This document shows, piece by piece, positions 51,584 to 60,118 of a stretch of DNA of 64,000 nt. The stretch is taken from contig NZ_SOCA01000003.1 of NCBI RefSeq assembly GCF_004364345.1, forward strand, positions 558,001-622,000, in the 5' to 3' direction. A program made the translations under genes and the position numbers. Origin of the DNA: Prosthecobacter fusiformis (GTDB taxonomy: Bacteria > Verrucomicrobiota > Verrucomicrobiia > Verrucomicrobiales > Verrucomicrobiaceae). The notes under the pieces were generated by a model. It saw nothing but the letters and a program-made list of their open reading frames with translations. It ran no database searches and was not told where the DNA came from. The number at the start of each line of letters is the position of its first letter. Within the stretch, counting starts at the first letter, position 1.

Positions 51584-53026
51584 ATGGTTTCAGGCATTTC
51601 ATCAGGTGCGCAGGCGGTGCCGCTCTATCAGGAGGTGGCGGATAAGATCGTGCGCCTGATTGAGGAGGGGGTATTGAGGCCGGGGGAGAGGGTGTCTTCG
51701 CTGCGGAAGGTGAGTGAGCAGTATGGGGTGAGCGTGACGACGGCGATCCAAGCTTTCATTTTGCTGGAGGACCGGGGGCTGGTGGAGGCGCGGCCAAAGT
51801 CGGGCTTTTTCGTGCGGGTGCCGCGTCCTGTCTTGAGGGAGCCTGCGATGGCGAAGACGCCGCGCGCGATCACGGCGGTGACGGTGGGGGCCTTGCAGTC
51901 GCGGTTGTTTGAGGCGGCGATGATGCCTCACATCCTGCCATTGGGCGGGGCGGTGCCCAGCCCTGAGCTGCTGCCGACGGTGAAACTGAACCGTATTTTG
52001 GCATCGGTGGCGCGGCGGGCGGGGAAAAGTGGCATTTCCTATGACATGCCGCCGGGGTCTGAGGCTTTGCGACGGGAGATCGCCAAACGGACGATGAATG
52101 CAGGTGCAACCATTCTGCCGCAGGAGATCATCACTACCTCGGGAGCGACGGAGGCGCTGATGCTGTGCCTGCGGGCGGTGACAGTACCCGGCAATGTGGT
52201 GGCGGTGGAATCGCCGACTTATTTTGGCGTTCTGCATGCGCTGGAGGAGCTGGGTTTAAAGGCCATCGAAGTACCTACTCACCCACGCGATGGCATGGAC
52301 CTGGATGCTTTGGAGCGGATGCTGAAAACACGCAACCTCGCCGCGTGTCTGGCGGTGCCGACATTCAGCAATCCGCTGGGTGCGCTGATGCCGGATGAGG
52401 GTAAGGAGAGGCTGGTCAGGATGCTGGAGGAGCGGCAGGTGCCTTTGATTGAGGACGATGTTTTCGGTGAGCTGCACCATGGGCCGCATCGTCCCCGTCT
52501 GGCGAAGGGGTATGATCAAACGGGGAATGTGCTGCTATGCAGTTCTTTTTCCAAATCGCTGGCTCCGGGGTATCGGGTGGGGTGGGTGGCACCGGGGCGT
52601 TTTTATGAGCGGATCAAAACGCTGAAGCTGACCAGCACCCTGGCCACGGCGACCCTGCCGGAGCTGGCCATTGCGGAGTTCCTGGCCAATGGCGGATACG
52701 ATCACTATCTGCGATCGGCGCGATCGTTTTATGCGGCGAATGTGCAGCGGGTGGGGCAGGCGGTGGCGGCGGCATTTCCTGAGGGGACGAAAGTCACGCA
52801 GCCTCAGGGCGGGTTCGTTATTTGGGTGGAGATGCCTGCCGGAGTGGATGCGTTGCGCCTACAGGATGATGCACTGGCTCACGAGATCAACATCGCACCG
52901 GGACCTATGTTTTCGCCCACGCAGGGGTATAAAAACTGCATCCGCCTTTCCTGTGGTGTGCCCTGGACACCGCGGCTCCAGCAGGCCATCCAGACCTTGG
53001 GCAAGCTGGCGCAGCGGCAGTTATAA
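51584..53026 (+). CDS. MocR/PdxR-type regulator (GntR helix-turn-helix plus aminotransferase)
   Basis: This 480-aa protein joins an N-terminal GntR winged helix (about 12-82; L-Y-Q-E-V-A-D-K-I-V-R-L-I; G-E-R-V-S-S-L-R-K-V-S-E-Q-Y-G-V-S) to a class I aminotransferase domain (about 105-475). The latter has the PLP Lys in S-S-F-S-K-S-L-A-P-G-Y-R-V-G and an N-P-L-G motif. MocR proteins sense PLP or amines and act on nearby genes such as pdxST or gab. The ATG is 75 nt after the tRNA gene on the opposite strand. The target is unknown. Confidence 0.9.
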   Translation: MVSGISSGAQAVPLYQEVADKIVRLIEEGVLRPGERVSSLRKVSEQYGVSVTTAIQAFILLEDRGLVEARPKSGFFVRVPRPVLREPAMAKTPRAITAVTVGALQSRLFEAAMMPHILPLGGAVPSPELLPTVKLNRILASVARRAGKSGISYDMPPGSEALRREIAKRTMNAGATILPQEIITTSGATEALMLCLRAVTVPGNVVAVESPTYFGVLHALEELGLKAIEVPTHPRDGMDLDALERMLKTRNLAACLAVPTFSNPLGALMPDEGKERLVRMLEERQVPLIEDDVFGELHHGPHRPRLAKGYDQTGNVLLCSSFSKSLAPGYRVGWVAPGRFYERIKTLKLTSTLATATLPELAIAEFLANGGYDHYLRSARSFYAANVQRVGQAVAAAFPEGTKVTQPQGGFVIWVEMPAGVDALRLQDDALAHEINIAPGPMFSPTQGYKNCIRLSCGVPWTPRLQQAIQTLGKLAQRQL

Positions 53027-53098
53027 AAGCGTCTGTATATGAGGGGATAAGCACCATCTGTATCTGGTGGAGCTGTGTGGGTGTGGAAGGGTGGGAGC

Positions 53099-53347
53099 AT
53101 GAACCTAGAACTGCTCGCCACGCTGAATCGCGAAGACCTGTATCCGTTTAAAATGCTCGCCTTTGTGGGTATCGCCGCCACTCTGGCGCTGGGGGTTTAC
53201 TTCTTCAAACACCAGACACGCCTGTTCGGATTCGATGACGAAATCCCCAGTGATACCAGCGGCGGACGTGATTACGGCCGCATGCAGACCTGGGTTCTCT
53301 GGTGGGGGATGCTGGCTGTGTTTACCTTCTTTGGCTTTGCTTTGTGA
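53099..53347 (+). CDS. Small two-helix membrane protein
   Basis: This 82-aa protein from the ATG at 53099 has two membrane helices (about 16-36 and 62-80) around a short polar loop (F-D-D-E-I-P-S-D-T-S-G-G-R-D). An in-frame ATG eight codons upstream has little to support it. No family is known. It leads the block containing the CPLC protein and the TonB receptor. Confidence 0.6.
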   Translation: MNLELLATLNREDLYPFKMLAFVGIAATLALGVYFFKHQTRLFGFDDEIPSDTSGGRDYGRMQTWVLWWGMLAVFTFFGFAL

Positions 53348-53399
53348 AGGTGATGGAGAGCTGTTGACAGGAAGGCGGTCACTCTCTAGCCTCGCCGCC

Positions 53400-53807
53400 G
53401 TGTCCAGCCAACGAGTCTTCACCTCCCCGCTTCCGCGCTTCGCGCGCTGGATGGTGGTGGGCGTGTTATGCATTTCGTTAGGCCTGCAATGGGCGGTGCT
53501 GCAAGGGGTGGCCTGGACGGGGATGTTGATCAGCTATGCGCGTGATGGGTCGCTGATCGAGGCGGTGAGCAAAACTTTTGACGGGGAGCATCCATGTCCG
53601 CTTTGCAAAGCGGTGGAGAATGGCCAGAAGCAGGACCAGGAAAAGTCGGCGAATACGCCGATCAAGAAACTGGACGCCGTATTGGTGGAGGTGTTCCACA
53701 TCGTGGCTCCGGTGCCGCAGGTGATGATTTTTGCCAGATTGAACCAGCAGGGGGAGCGGCGGGCGGATGCCCCGCTGAGAATGCCGCCAAGAACGGGGGC
53801 GGCTTAA
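53400..53807 (+). CDS. Small membrane protein with CPLC motif
   Basis: Read from a GTG at 53400, the 135-aa protein has one membrane helix (about 17-40) and then an extracytoplasmic part with C66-P-L-C69 in H-P-C-P-L-C-K. It ends in a short basic tail. The C-x-x-C and following Lys/Gln-rich stretch are seen in small proteins placed before TonB-dependent receptors in several phyla, where a metal or redox role is assumed. The start is uncertain; an internal ATG at 53451 would remove 17 residues. The receptor gene follows about 100 nt later. Confidence 0.55.
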   Translation: MSSQRVFTSPLPRFARWMVVGVLCISLGLQWAVLQGVAWTGMLISYARDGSLIEAVSKTFDGEHPCPLCKAVENGQKQDQEKSANTPIKKLDAVLVEVFHIVAPVPQVMIFARLNQQGERRADAPLRMPPRTGAA

Positions 53808-53913
53808 AGTCACAGCCACCCCAGAGGTGGCCCTTGGTTTCTTTTACCCCGGTGCGGTGAATCGCGTCTGCCATGTGCGGCGTGTTCATGCCCATTCTCC
53901 CTTTTCAATCTTT

Positions 53914-56034
53914 GTGAAACATTCTCTTTCTCTGACCCTGCTTGTCGCGGGTGCCTTGTGGTGCCCCATTGCCTATTCTCAAACAACCGCCCCTTCCGCC
54001 ACCCTGCCTGAAGTGGTGGTGACGGCGGATGCCAGACCTCAGTCCCTGACCGTTCCTAGTGTGGCGACGGTGAAAAAAGAACTCTCCAAGATCCCCGGCG
54101 GGGTCAATGTGGTAGATGCGGAGGATTACAAGCGTGGCCGTGCCACGACGCTGAAGGATGCCCTGGATTATTCCCCGGGTGTGTTTGTTCAGCCGCGTTT
54201 CGGTGCGGAGGAATCCCGTATCTCCATTCGTGGTTCCGGTATTCAGCGTACCTTCCACGGGCGCGGACTGAAACTGATGCAAGACGGCTCCCCGCTGAAC
54301 TTGGCGGATGGTGGATTTGACATGCAGGCCATCGAGCCTCTTTCCGCCCAGTATGTGGAGGTCTTTCGTGGGGCGAATGCTCTGCAATATGGCTCCACCA
54401 CACTTGGCGGCGCCATCAACTTTGTCTCCATGACAGGTTACAGTGCTTCGCCTGCGCAGATGCGTTTTGAAGCTGGCAGCTTCGATTCCTTCCGTGCACA
54501 GATCAGCTCCGGTATGGTGCTGGGGGATGCGGATTATTATGCCAGCTTCACGCACTCTTCTTCAGATGGTTACCGGGACTGGAGCCGCCAGAGCAACCAG
54601 CGTTTCTTTGGCAACGTGGGCTACCAGTTGAATGACGAAGTGGAGACCCGCTTTTATGTGACGTATGCGAAAACGGATTCCCAACTGCCAGGCGCGTTGA
54701 CGCGGGATCAATTGGAGAGCCGTCCTGACCAGGCAAATGCGGGCAGTGTGGCCCTGGAACAAAAGCGGGATTTTGAGCTTCTGCGCATCGCCAACAAGAC
54801 GACTTTTGGTACGGGTGACAATAAACTGACGGTGAGCAGTTTCTGGTCCTGGAAGGATCTGGACCACCCTATCTTTCAGGTGATTGACCAGCTTTCCAAC
54901 GACTTCGGTGTGGACGTGCGTTATGACTCGCTGGCGGATCTGGCGGGGCATCGAAACCTCTTCACCCTGGGACTGGGTGCGATGTATGGCCTCACTCAAG
55001 ACAATCGTTTTGTAAACCTTGGGGGTGAGCGTGGGCTGCGTACGGCTGAAAACCAGCATCAGTCCACGAATGTGGACCTGTATCTGCAAGACACGTTTTA
55101 TGTGACAGACTCCGTGGCCCTGATCCTGGGTGCACAGGGCAGCTATGCCAAGCGTGATTTTAAAGAGCAACGCATCTTTGGTGCCGACAATACGGATGTG
55201 CAGGAATACTGGGGCTTCAGTCCCAAGCTGGGTGTGTTGTGGGAGGTGAATCCGGAGACGCAGGTCTTCTTTAATGTCAGCCGCAGCTTTGAGCCGCCAT
55301 CCTTCGGTGAGCTCTCCAGTGTGGGGGCAGCCCCTGGGCTGGTGCAGTTGGATGCGCAACGCGGCACGACGATTGAACTGGGCACCCGTGGCCGTGCGGA
55401 CCGGGTGAGCTGGGATCTGGCTTGGTACTATTCCTGGTTGGACAATGAACTGCTTTCTCTTGGCATTCCCGGGGTGAGCGATACGCAAACGGTGAATGCA
55501 GGGCGGACGATCCATCACGGTATTGAAGCGCTGGTGGACATCGATATTCTGCGCGGAATCGTGGCCCCCTGGCAGGATGCAAGCCTGGGCAGTGGCAAGC
55601 AGGCAGGGACTGAAGCTGTGAAAGGCGACCGCCTTTTCCTGCGGCAGGTTTATCTGTTCAGTGATTTCCGCTTCGATGGCGACGGCGATTTCGGCAACAA
55701 TGAGCTTCCCGGCATGCCCCGTCATTATTATCGTGCGGAGCTTCTGTATGAGCATCCTTGCGGTTTCTATGCGGGGCCGAATGTGGAATGGGTCCCACAG
55801 GCTTATTTTGTGGATCTGGCAAACAGCCAGAAGGCTGGCAGCTACGCGCTGCTGGGCTTTAAGCTAGGCTACCGGACACCCAAAGGCCTCTCTTTCTTCA
55901 TCGAAGGCAAGAACCTGACGGACGAGACCTATGCTGCCACCACCGGCGTGCTGAAAACGGCGAATGCCGGCAGCGCTGCTTATTTCCCTGGCGATGGCCG
56001 TGCTGTGTATGCCGGCATCGAGTGGAAGTGGTAA
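53914..56034 (+). CDS. TonB-dependent receptor
   Basis: Read from a GTG at 53914, the 706-aa protein starts with a typical signal peptide (V-K-H-S-L-S-L-T-L-L-V-A-G-A). A longer frame reaches back to 53827 but its leader is not signal-like. A TonB box (L-P-E-V-V-V-T-A) comes next, then a plug domain at about 55-180 (L-K-D-A-L-D-Y-S-P-G-V-F-V; R-I-S-I-R-G-S-G; Y-G-S-T-T-L-G-G-A-I-N-F-V). A 22-strand barrel with the C-terminal G-R-A-V-Y-A-G-I-E-W-K-W ending in an aromatic residue follows. It imports an iron chelate or other metal or small ligand. It is terminated before the PepSY gene. Confidence 0.93.
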   Translation: MKHSLSLTLLVAGALWCPIAYSQTTAPSATLPEVVVTADARPQSLTVPSVATVKKELSKIPGGVNVVDAEDYKRGRATTLKDALDYSPGVFVQPRFGAEESRISIRGSGIQRTFHGRGLKLMQDGSPLNLADGGFDMQAIEPLSAQYVEVFRGANALQYGSTTLGGAINFVSMTGYSASPAQMRFEAGSFDSFRAQISSGMVLGDADYYASFTHSSSDGYRDWSRQSNQRFFGNVGYQLNDEVETRFYVTYAKTDSQLPGALTRDQLESRPDQANAGSVALEQKRDFELLRIANKTTFGTGDNKLTVSSFWSWKDLDHPIFQVIDQLSNDFGVDVRYDSLADLAGHRNLFTLGLGAMYGLTQDNRFVNLGGERGLRTAENQHQSTNVDLYLQDTFYVTDSVALILGAQGSYAKRDFKEQRIFGADNTDVQEYWGFSPKLGVLWEVNPETQVFFNVSRSFEPPSFGELSSVGAAPGLVQLDAQRGTTIELGTRGRADRVSWDLAWYYSWLDNELLSLGIPGVSDTQTVNAGRTIHHGIEALVDIDILRGIVAPWQDASLGSGKQAGTEAVKGDRLFLRQVYLFSDFRFDGDGDFGNNELPGMPRHYYRAELLYEHPCGFYAGPNVEWVPQAYFVDLANSQKAGSYALLGFKLGYRTPKGLSFFIEGKNLTDETYAATTGVLKTANAGSAAYFPGDGRAVYAGIEWKW

Positions 56035-56049
56035 TCCAGTTTGAAACCG

Positions 56050-56087
56050 GGGCAGGAGACATGTCTTTGTCTCCTGCCCTCATTTTT
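56050..56087 (+). terminator. Terminator between receptor and PepSY genes
   Basis: An 11-bp stem (56050-56060 with 56069-56079; GGGCAGGAGAC / GTCTCCTGCCC), 8-nt loop, then TCATTTTTT. It lies 15 nt after the receptor stop and 20 nt before the next ATG, so it may attenuate rather than separate the two genes. Confidence 0.85.
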
Positions 56088-56098
56088 TAACCGCCCCT

Positions 56099-56812
56099 AT
56101 GAATAAAAATTTCGTTCGTAAAGCTCATCGTTGGTTAGGCCTGATTTTCAGCCTCACCATTCTCATGTCCGCCGGGAGTGGTGTGATCCACAATGTGATG
56201 ACCCGCACGCAGGCTCCGCCACCATCCGCCAGGCCGAGCGGGCAGGGGCTGAATGTGAGCCAGATCCAAATGGGAGTGGCTGAAGCGACAGCCAAACTGC
56301 CGGAGGCGGCTCAAGGCGTGAGCGCGGTGAATGTGCGCAGCATCGGTGGCCAGCCCTGGTACCAGGTGTATCTGAATGCCTCCCGCTCCGCCCAGTATGT
56401 AAGCGCGGTGGATGGTCGGGTGGATGCGGCCCAGGATGAAGCTTATGCCAAGGAGATCGCCAGTGCTTTTTTAGGCGGGGCGCAGGTGGAGAAGACGGAT
56501 TTTCTAACGGCGTTTAACAATGAGTATATCAATATTTTTCGCATTCTGCCGGTCTATCGTTTCGACCTGAAGGACGAGCTGAATACCCGGGTCTATGTCT
56601 CCACCATGACCGGCAGTGTGACCCGGCATACGGATGATGGACGCCAGTTCGAGGCGCGAATCTTTACCAACTTTCACAAGTTTGGCTTTATCCCGAACAA
56701 GGATGTGCGGGATTTTGTGCTGACCACGCTGACCTTCGCCACCTGTGTGGTGTCACTGTCGGGCATCGTTCTGTTTTTTATGACGAGGCCGAAGAAACGT
56801 CAGATGCCTTGA
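56099..56812 (+). CDS. PepSY-associated membrane protein
   Basis: This 237-aa protein starts K-A-H-R-W-L-G-L-I-F with a membrane helix at about 12-32, typical of PepSY_TM proteins. A periplasmic PepSY-like domain follows (W-Y-Q-V-Y-L; Y-V-S-A-V-D-G-R-V), with a second helix near the C-terminus (208-230). Members often accompany siderophore receptors and help reduce or release iron at the inner membrane. Its position behind the TonB receptor supports that. Confidence 0.85.
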   Translation: MNKNFVRKAHRWLGLIFSLTILMSAGSGVIHNVMTRTQAPPPSARPSGQGLNVSQIQMGVAEATAKLPEAAQGVSAVNVRSIGGQPWYQVYLNASRSAQYVSAVDGRVDAAQDEAYAKEIASAFLGGAQVEKTDFLTAFNNEYINIFRILPVYRFDLKDELNTRVYVSTMTGSVTRHTDDGRQFEARIFTNFHKFGFIPNKDVRDFVLTTLTFATCVVSLSGIVLFFMTRPKKRQMP

Positions 56813-56838
56813 TGCGGTAGCTGGTTAGACGGGTTTTA

Positions 56839-56880
56839 TCCGGCGGGGATCCAGCTGATAGCTTGTTTATCCCCGCCGGA
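56839..56880. terminator. Hairpin between convergent genes
   Basis: A 12-bp stem (56839-56850 with 56869-56880; TCCGGCGGGGAT / ATCCCCGCCGGA) lies between the PepSY gene and the converging lipoprotein gene. There is no clear T-run on either side, so its strength as a terminator is uncertain. Confidence 0.55.
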
Positions 56881-56896
56881 CAAACCTGCCCCATGT

Positions 56897-57277
56897 TTAC
56901 CAATGGCGATGGTAATGCCCGCGATGACCGTAACGGGGACCGTATGGGTACCCGGTGCGGTAATAGCTGCTGCGATAGGGGTAATAGCGAGGGCCTGTGC
57001 GGTAATAGACTGGACGGCCGTAGCCATAATAACTTTGGTCACGGCTGGCACCGATGGAGGAGCCTGCGAGAGCACCAATGGCACCGCCGATGGCGGCACC
57101 CTCCAGGGGGCGTCCGCTTTGACTGCCAATGATGGCACCGAGGGTTCCGCCGCCGACGGCACCGATAACCGCGCCGTCACGCTCGTAGGGACCGGCATAA
57201 GGACTCACGCAAGAGGTGAGAGCCATCGCCAGACCCACGGCACCGACGGATAGCAGATGACGAAATTTCGTTTTCAT
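56897..57277 (-). CDS. Glycine-zipper lipoprotein
   Basis: Starting from the ATG at 57275-57277, this 126-aa protein has a lipobox (L-T-S-C, Cys23). A glycine-zipper block follows (G-A-V-I-G-A-V-G-G-G-T-L-G-A-I-I-G; A-A-I-G-G-A-I-G-A-L-A-G) at about residues 34-75. The tail is Tyr/Arg/His-rich (Y-Y-R-T-G-P-R-Y-Y-P-Y). Such YMGG-like proteins are outer-membrane or periplasmic with no fixed role. The longer frame (16 more codons) is not used. Confidence 0.75.
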   Translation of the reverse strand: MKTKFRHLLSVGAVGLAMALTSCVSPYAGPYERDGAVIGAVGGGTLGAIIGSQSGRPLEGAAIGGAIGALAGSSIGASRDQSYYGYGRPVYYRTGPRYYPYRSSYYRTGYPYGPRYGHRGHYHRHW

Positions 57278-57416
57278 AAGGGTGGAGAATGGAGTTTTTT
57301 CGCGCTCCGGGAAACCGGAGCACAAGAGTTAGACCTTCTGACTCACCAAACTATTCGAAAGAAGCTGCATGAGGGCGTGTAACGAAAAGTGACAGCCCTG
57401 TCATTAGCAGACGGGG

Positions 57417-58547
57417 TTACTTTTTCTCAAAGTAAGGGATGCCCAGGCGTTTGGCCACGCGGAGGGGGCGGCGCATGGCCTCTTCCATCCGCAGGGCTTC
57501 GTCGGCACCACGAAGATCTTTGCAGTCTGGGTGGGATTCGGGGGCATCAATGAGGCCGAGGTGATGAAGCACATGGGCGGTGCTGTGCTTATACGGGGCG
57601 GCGCTCATGCGGTCATCCAGACGGAAGACGAGGTCTTCGAAGGACTGGAAGGCCTCGAAGAGTTTATAAACCCGGGTATCGAAACGGCCGCTGCCGGTCT
57701 TGAATTTTTTATCGGCCACGCTGTCCAGCAGCCACATGTCACGGGCCGCGCAGATGAGCGGGCAGGCGCTGACGCCGGCACCGATGAGGAGTGGCAGGCC
57801 CAGGCGGATGGCAGTGGGGATGCCGTAGTCGTCACCGCTATGGGGGGCGAAGGGCAGATTGAGGTCCTTGCACATGGCGGCCCAGTAGAGGAAGTGCGGC
57901 TCGTCCAGGGTGCTGATCTTGCCGCCGACGTATTTTGGATGATTGGCGATTTCGTTCAGCAGCCACGGTTCATAAGGACTGGCCCAGGGGACAAAGGATG
58001 GCTCCAGGGCGTGAGCGATGGCCGGGTGGGTGATGTGCTCGGCGATCTCGAAATAGGCATCGCGGCGGGCTTCGGGTTCCAGGATGTTCAGGAGCCGTGA
58101 GGTCATGATCATCATCTCGCCATTGTCATGGCTCTGGGCGATGTCCAGTAGGGGCCAATAGCGCTCGGCCTTGAAGACCTCGTCCTTTTCAGCGCCGCGT
58201 GCGGTGACGCCGGCGATGAATTTCTGCGTGGGAAACTCAGCGCGGAATCGCTTCAGCACCTCAGCATAAAGCTCGTTGCTGAGGTCAAAGATGTAACCGG
58301 TATCCGCATTCAGGACGAAGACCATTTCTACGCCATAGTACTCCCCGCATTGCTGCATCCAGCGGACGCTTTTGGAGAAACCGTCCCAGTCCGGTTTTTG
58401 ATCCTTGAAGGGCAGCAGGGTCGCCACGCAAAGGCGGGCCTTGGTGGTGTGATCCACCAGGGATTCTTCCGGGGTATAAGCCCAGACGGTTTCTTGCCAA
58501 GTGGTGGTGGGCTTGAGATCGGCGGCGGAGGAGATCAGGTCTGACAT
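57417..58547 (-). CDS. DapA-like TIM-barrel protein
   Basis: The 376-aa protein resembles the dihydrodipicolinate synthase/aldolase group: A-T-L-L-P-F-K (opening strand), V-L-N-A-D-T-G-Y, F-I-A-G-V-T-A-R-G, P-S-F-V-P-W-A-S-P-Y-E and Y-V-G-G-K-I-S-T-L-D-E-P-H, where the Lys could form a Schiff base. The match is partial and the substrate unknown. Neighbouring sugar dehydrogenase and start spacing (33 nt) suggest a possible shared carbohydrate role. Confidence 0.55.
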   Translation of the reverse strand: MSDLISSAADLKPTTTWQETVWAYTPEESLVDHTTKARLCVATLLPFKDQKPDWDGFSKSVRWMQQCGEYYGVEMVFVLNADTGYIFDLSNELYAEVLKRFRAEFPTQKFIAGVTARGAEKDEVFKAERYWPLLDIAQSHDNGEMMIMTSRLLNILEPEARRDAYFEIAEHITHPAIAHALEPSFVPWASPYEPWLLNEIANHPKYVGGKISTLDEPHFLYWAAMCKDLNLPFAPHSGDDYGIPTAIRLGLPLLIGAGVSACPLICAARDMWLLDSVADKKFKTGSGRFDTRVYKLFEAFQSFEDLVFRLDDRMSAAPYKHSTAHVLHHLGLIDAPESHPDCKDLRGADEALRMEEAMRRPLRVAKRLGIPYFEKK

Positions 58548-58580
58548 GGGACGGGAAAAGAAAGAGCGATGGAGCGGAAC

Positions 58581-59768
58581 TTACTTGCTGAGGCGGTGGA
58601 TGGCACCATTCCAGTCCAGGACCAGCAATTCGCCATTGGCATCTGCGCAGAAGGCGGTGGGCTTCATGTGCACACTGGGCTTCTTTTTGGCATCTGTGGC
58701 CACGGTCTGCGGGCTTGTGTAGAGGAGGGTGTTGCTTTCGACCTTGCCTTCGTCGCTGACTTTGAGTGCCCAGATTTTGCCCAGGACGAAGTCGCCATAG
58801 ATGTAGGCATCCTTGAGCTCAGGCAGAGCAGTGCCGGTATAGACAATGCCGCCGGTGATGCTCAGGCCATCGCCATGATGGTATTCGTGGATGGGGTCGA
58901 TGAGCTTGGCTTCTGCTGGCGCGGGATCCAAGCGCAGCGGGAATGGACGGGAACCTTCGCGGAAACTCCAGCCATAGTTGCCGCCTTTGACGATCCAGTT
59001 GATCTCCTCCCAAAGGTCCTGGCCCACATCGGCCAGCCAGAGGCGGTCTTTGGCATCGAAGTACATGCCCCAGGGATTGCGAATGCCGTAAGCATAGATC
59101 TGCGGCAGTGCATTGACGCCGTCGGCAAAGGGGTTGTCCGCTGGGATGCCATAAGCGTTTTTGTATTCGCGGCTGTCCACGTCGATGCGCAGGACCTTGC
59201 CCACAAGCACGGCGTTGAGCTGGGCCATGCGCTGCTCATCGTTGCGCTTGGAGGTATCTCCCACGCCCATGTAAAGGTAGCCGTCAGGTCCGAAGAGGAT
59301 GTTGCCGCCATGGTGGTTCCAATTGATGAGCGGGATCTCCAGGAGGGTGCGCTCCGTGCTTTCATCGGCCTTATCAGCATCGGCGCTGACCTTCATTTCG
59401 GTCACCACCAGGCGCTTGGGCTTCTGTAAGGTGTAGCAGAGGTAAAAGAGGCCGTTTTCCTTGTATTTTGGGTGAAAGGCCAGGCCGTTGAGGCCTTCTT
59501 CAAATTTGCCGTTGTCTGCCTCCATGGCGCGGGTGCTCAGGTCCAGAAAAGTTTTCGCTTCGGCGGCCTGTTCGTCCTTCGGCAGAATGAGGATCTGCCC
59601 GCGCTGCAGGGCCAGAAACTGGCGCTGGCTGCCATCCGGTGGGATGACCACCGCGATGGGGAACTTGGTGTCCAGCTTCTCATAGATGCGTGCGAGCTTG
59701 ACGGTGTCCTGCGCTAAGGCGCTGCTGGCCAGGAGAAGACCGGTGGTGAGAAGGGAGGCGAGTTTCAT
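58581..59768 (-). CDS. Secreted PQQ-type sugar dehydrogenase (Gdh-like)
   Basis: This 395-aa protein has a signal peptide (1-19) and the soluble aldose dehydrogenase beta-propeller pattern: G-L-N-G-L-A-F-H-P-K-Y-K-E-N-G, L-I-N-W-N-H-H-G-G-N-I-L-F-G-P-D-G-Y-L-Y-M-G-V-G-D, R-N-P-W-G-M-Y-F-D-A-K-D-R-L-W-L-A-D-V-G-Q and Y-G-W-S-F. The His in N-H-H-G could be the catalytic base. It should oxidise sugars in the periplasm, possibly with PQQ, though cofactor identity cannot be read here. Confidence 0.85.
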   Translation of the reverse strand: MKLASLLTTGLLLASSALAQDTVKLARIYEKLDTKFPIAVVIPPDGSQRQFLALQRGQILILPKDEQAAEAKTFLDLSTRAMEADNGKFEEGLNGLAFHPKYKENGLFYLCYTLQKPKRLVVTEMKVSADADKADESTERTLLEIPLINWNHHGGNILFGPDGYLYMGVGDTSKRNDEQRMAQLNAVLVGKVLRIDVDSREYKNAYGIPADNPFADGVNALPQIYAYGIRNPWGMYFDAKDRLWLADVGQDLWEEINWIVKGGNYGWSFREGSRPFPLRLDPAPAEAKLIDPIHEYHHGDGLSITGGIVYTGTALPELKDAYIYGDFVLGKIWALKVSDEGKVESNTLLYTSPQTVATDAKKKPSVHMKPTAFCADANGELLVLDWNGAIHRLSK

Positions 59769-60118
59769 GCGATGACAGATTGGTGAGGTGACCCACTTTG
59801 GGAAAGGAGAAAACGCAGTGAGGACGGGATTTATCCGGGTGGATTGAGGATTTTGTGGGAGGAACGTGGAAATTAGAAAGAGCGAAAGCGTGAGTATCCT
59901 ACTCGCTGGGCTTTCTTAGTGTGTTGGAGGCCGGAAAAGTGTGGGCGCAGGGGGTGATCTCGCCGGAGGCTTGGCCGACGGGTATTCTTGAGGCTCAGGC
60001 ATCTTCGTCATCCATAAGAGGCGAGTAGTCTCGCTTCGCTCAACATACACGCGCTCCTCGGAAAGGGGACGTTGAGGCGGGAGCGCGAGTATCCTACTCG
60101 CCTAGCTTTCTAACGGCG
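59769..60118. other. 350-bp intergenic region with hairpin repeats
   Basis: The region between the sugar dehydrogenase and SGNH genes holds the paired GAGTATCCTACTC elements at 59885-59918 and 60081-60112 and no open frame resembling a protein. A related GAGGCGAGTAGTCTCGCTTC motif lies at 60018-60038. Confidence 0.7.
59885..60112. repeat. GCGAGTATCCTACTCGC hairpin repeats
   Basis: Two copies share GCGAGTATCCTACTCGC or the near-form GTGAGTATCCTACTCGC, both followed within a few bases by a CTTTCT box (59889-59916 and 60084-60111). The palindromic core forms a short hairpin. A third, reduced version lies at 60018-60038. Confidence 0.65.
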
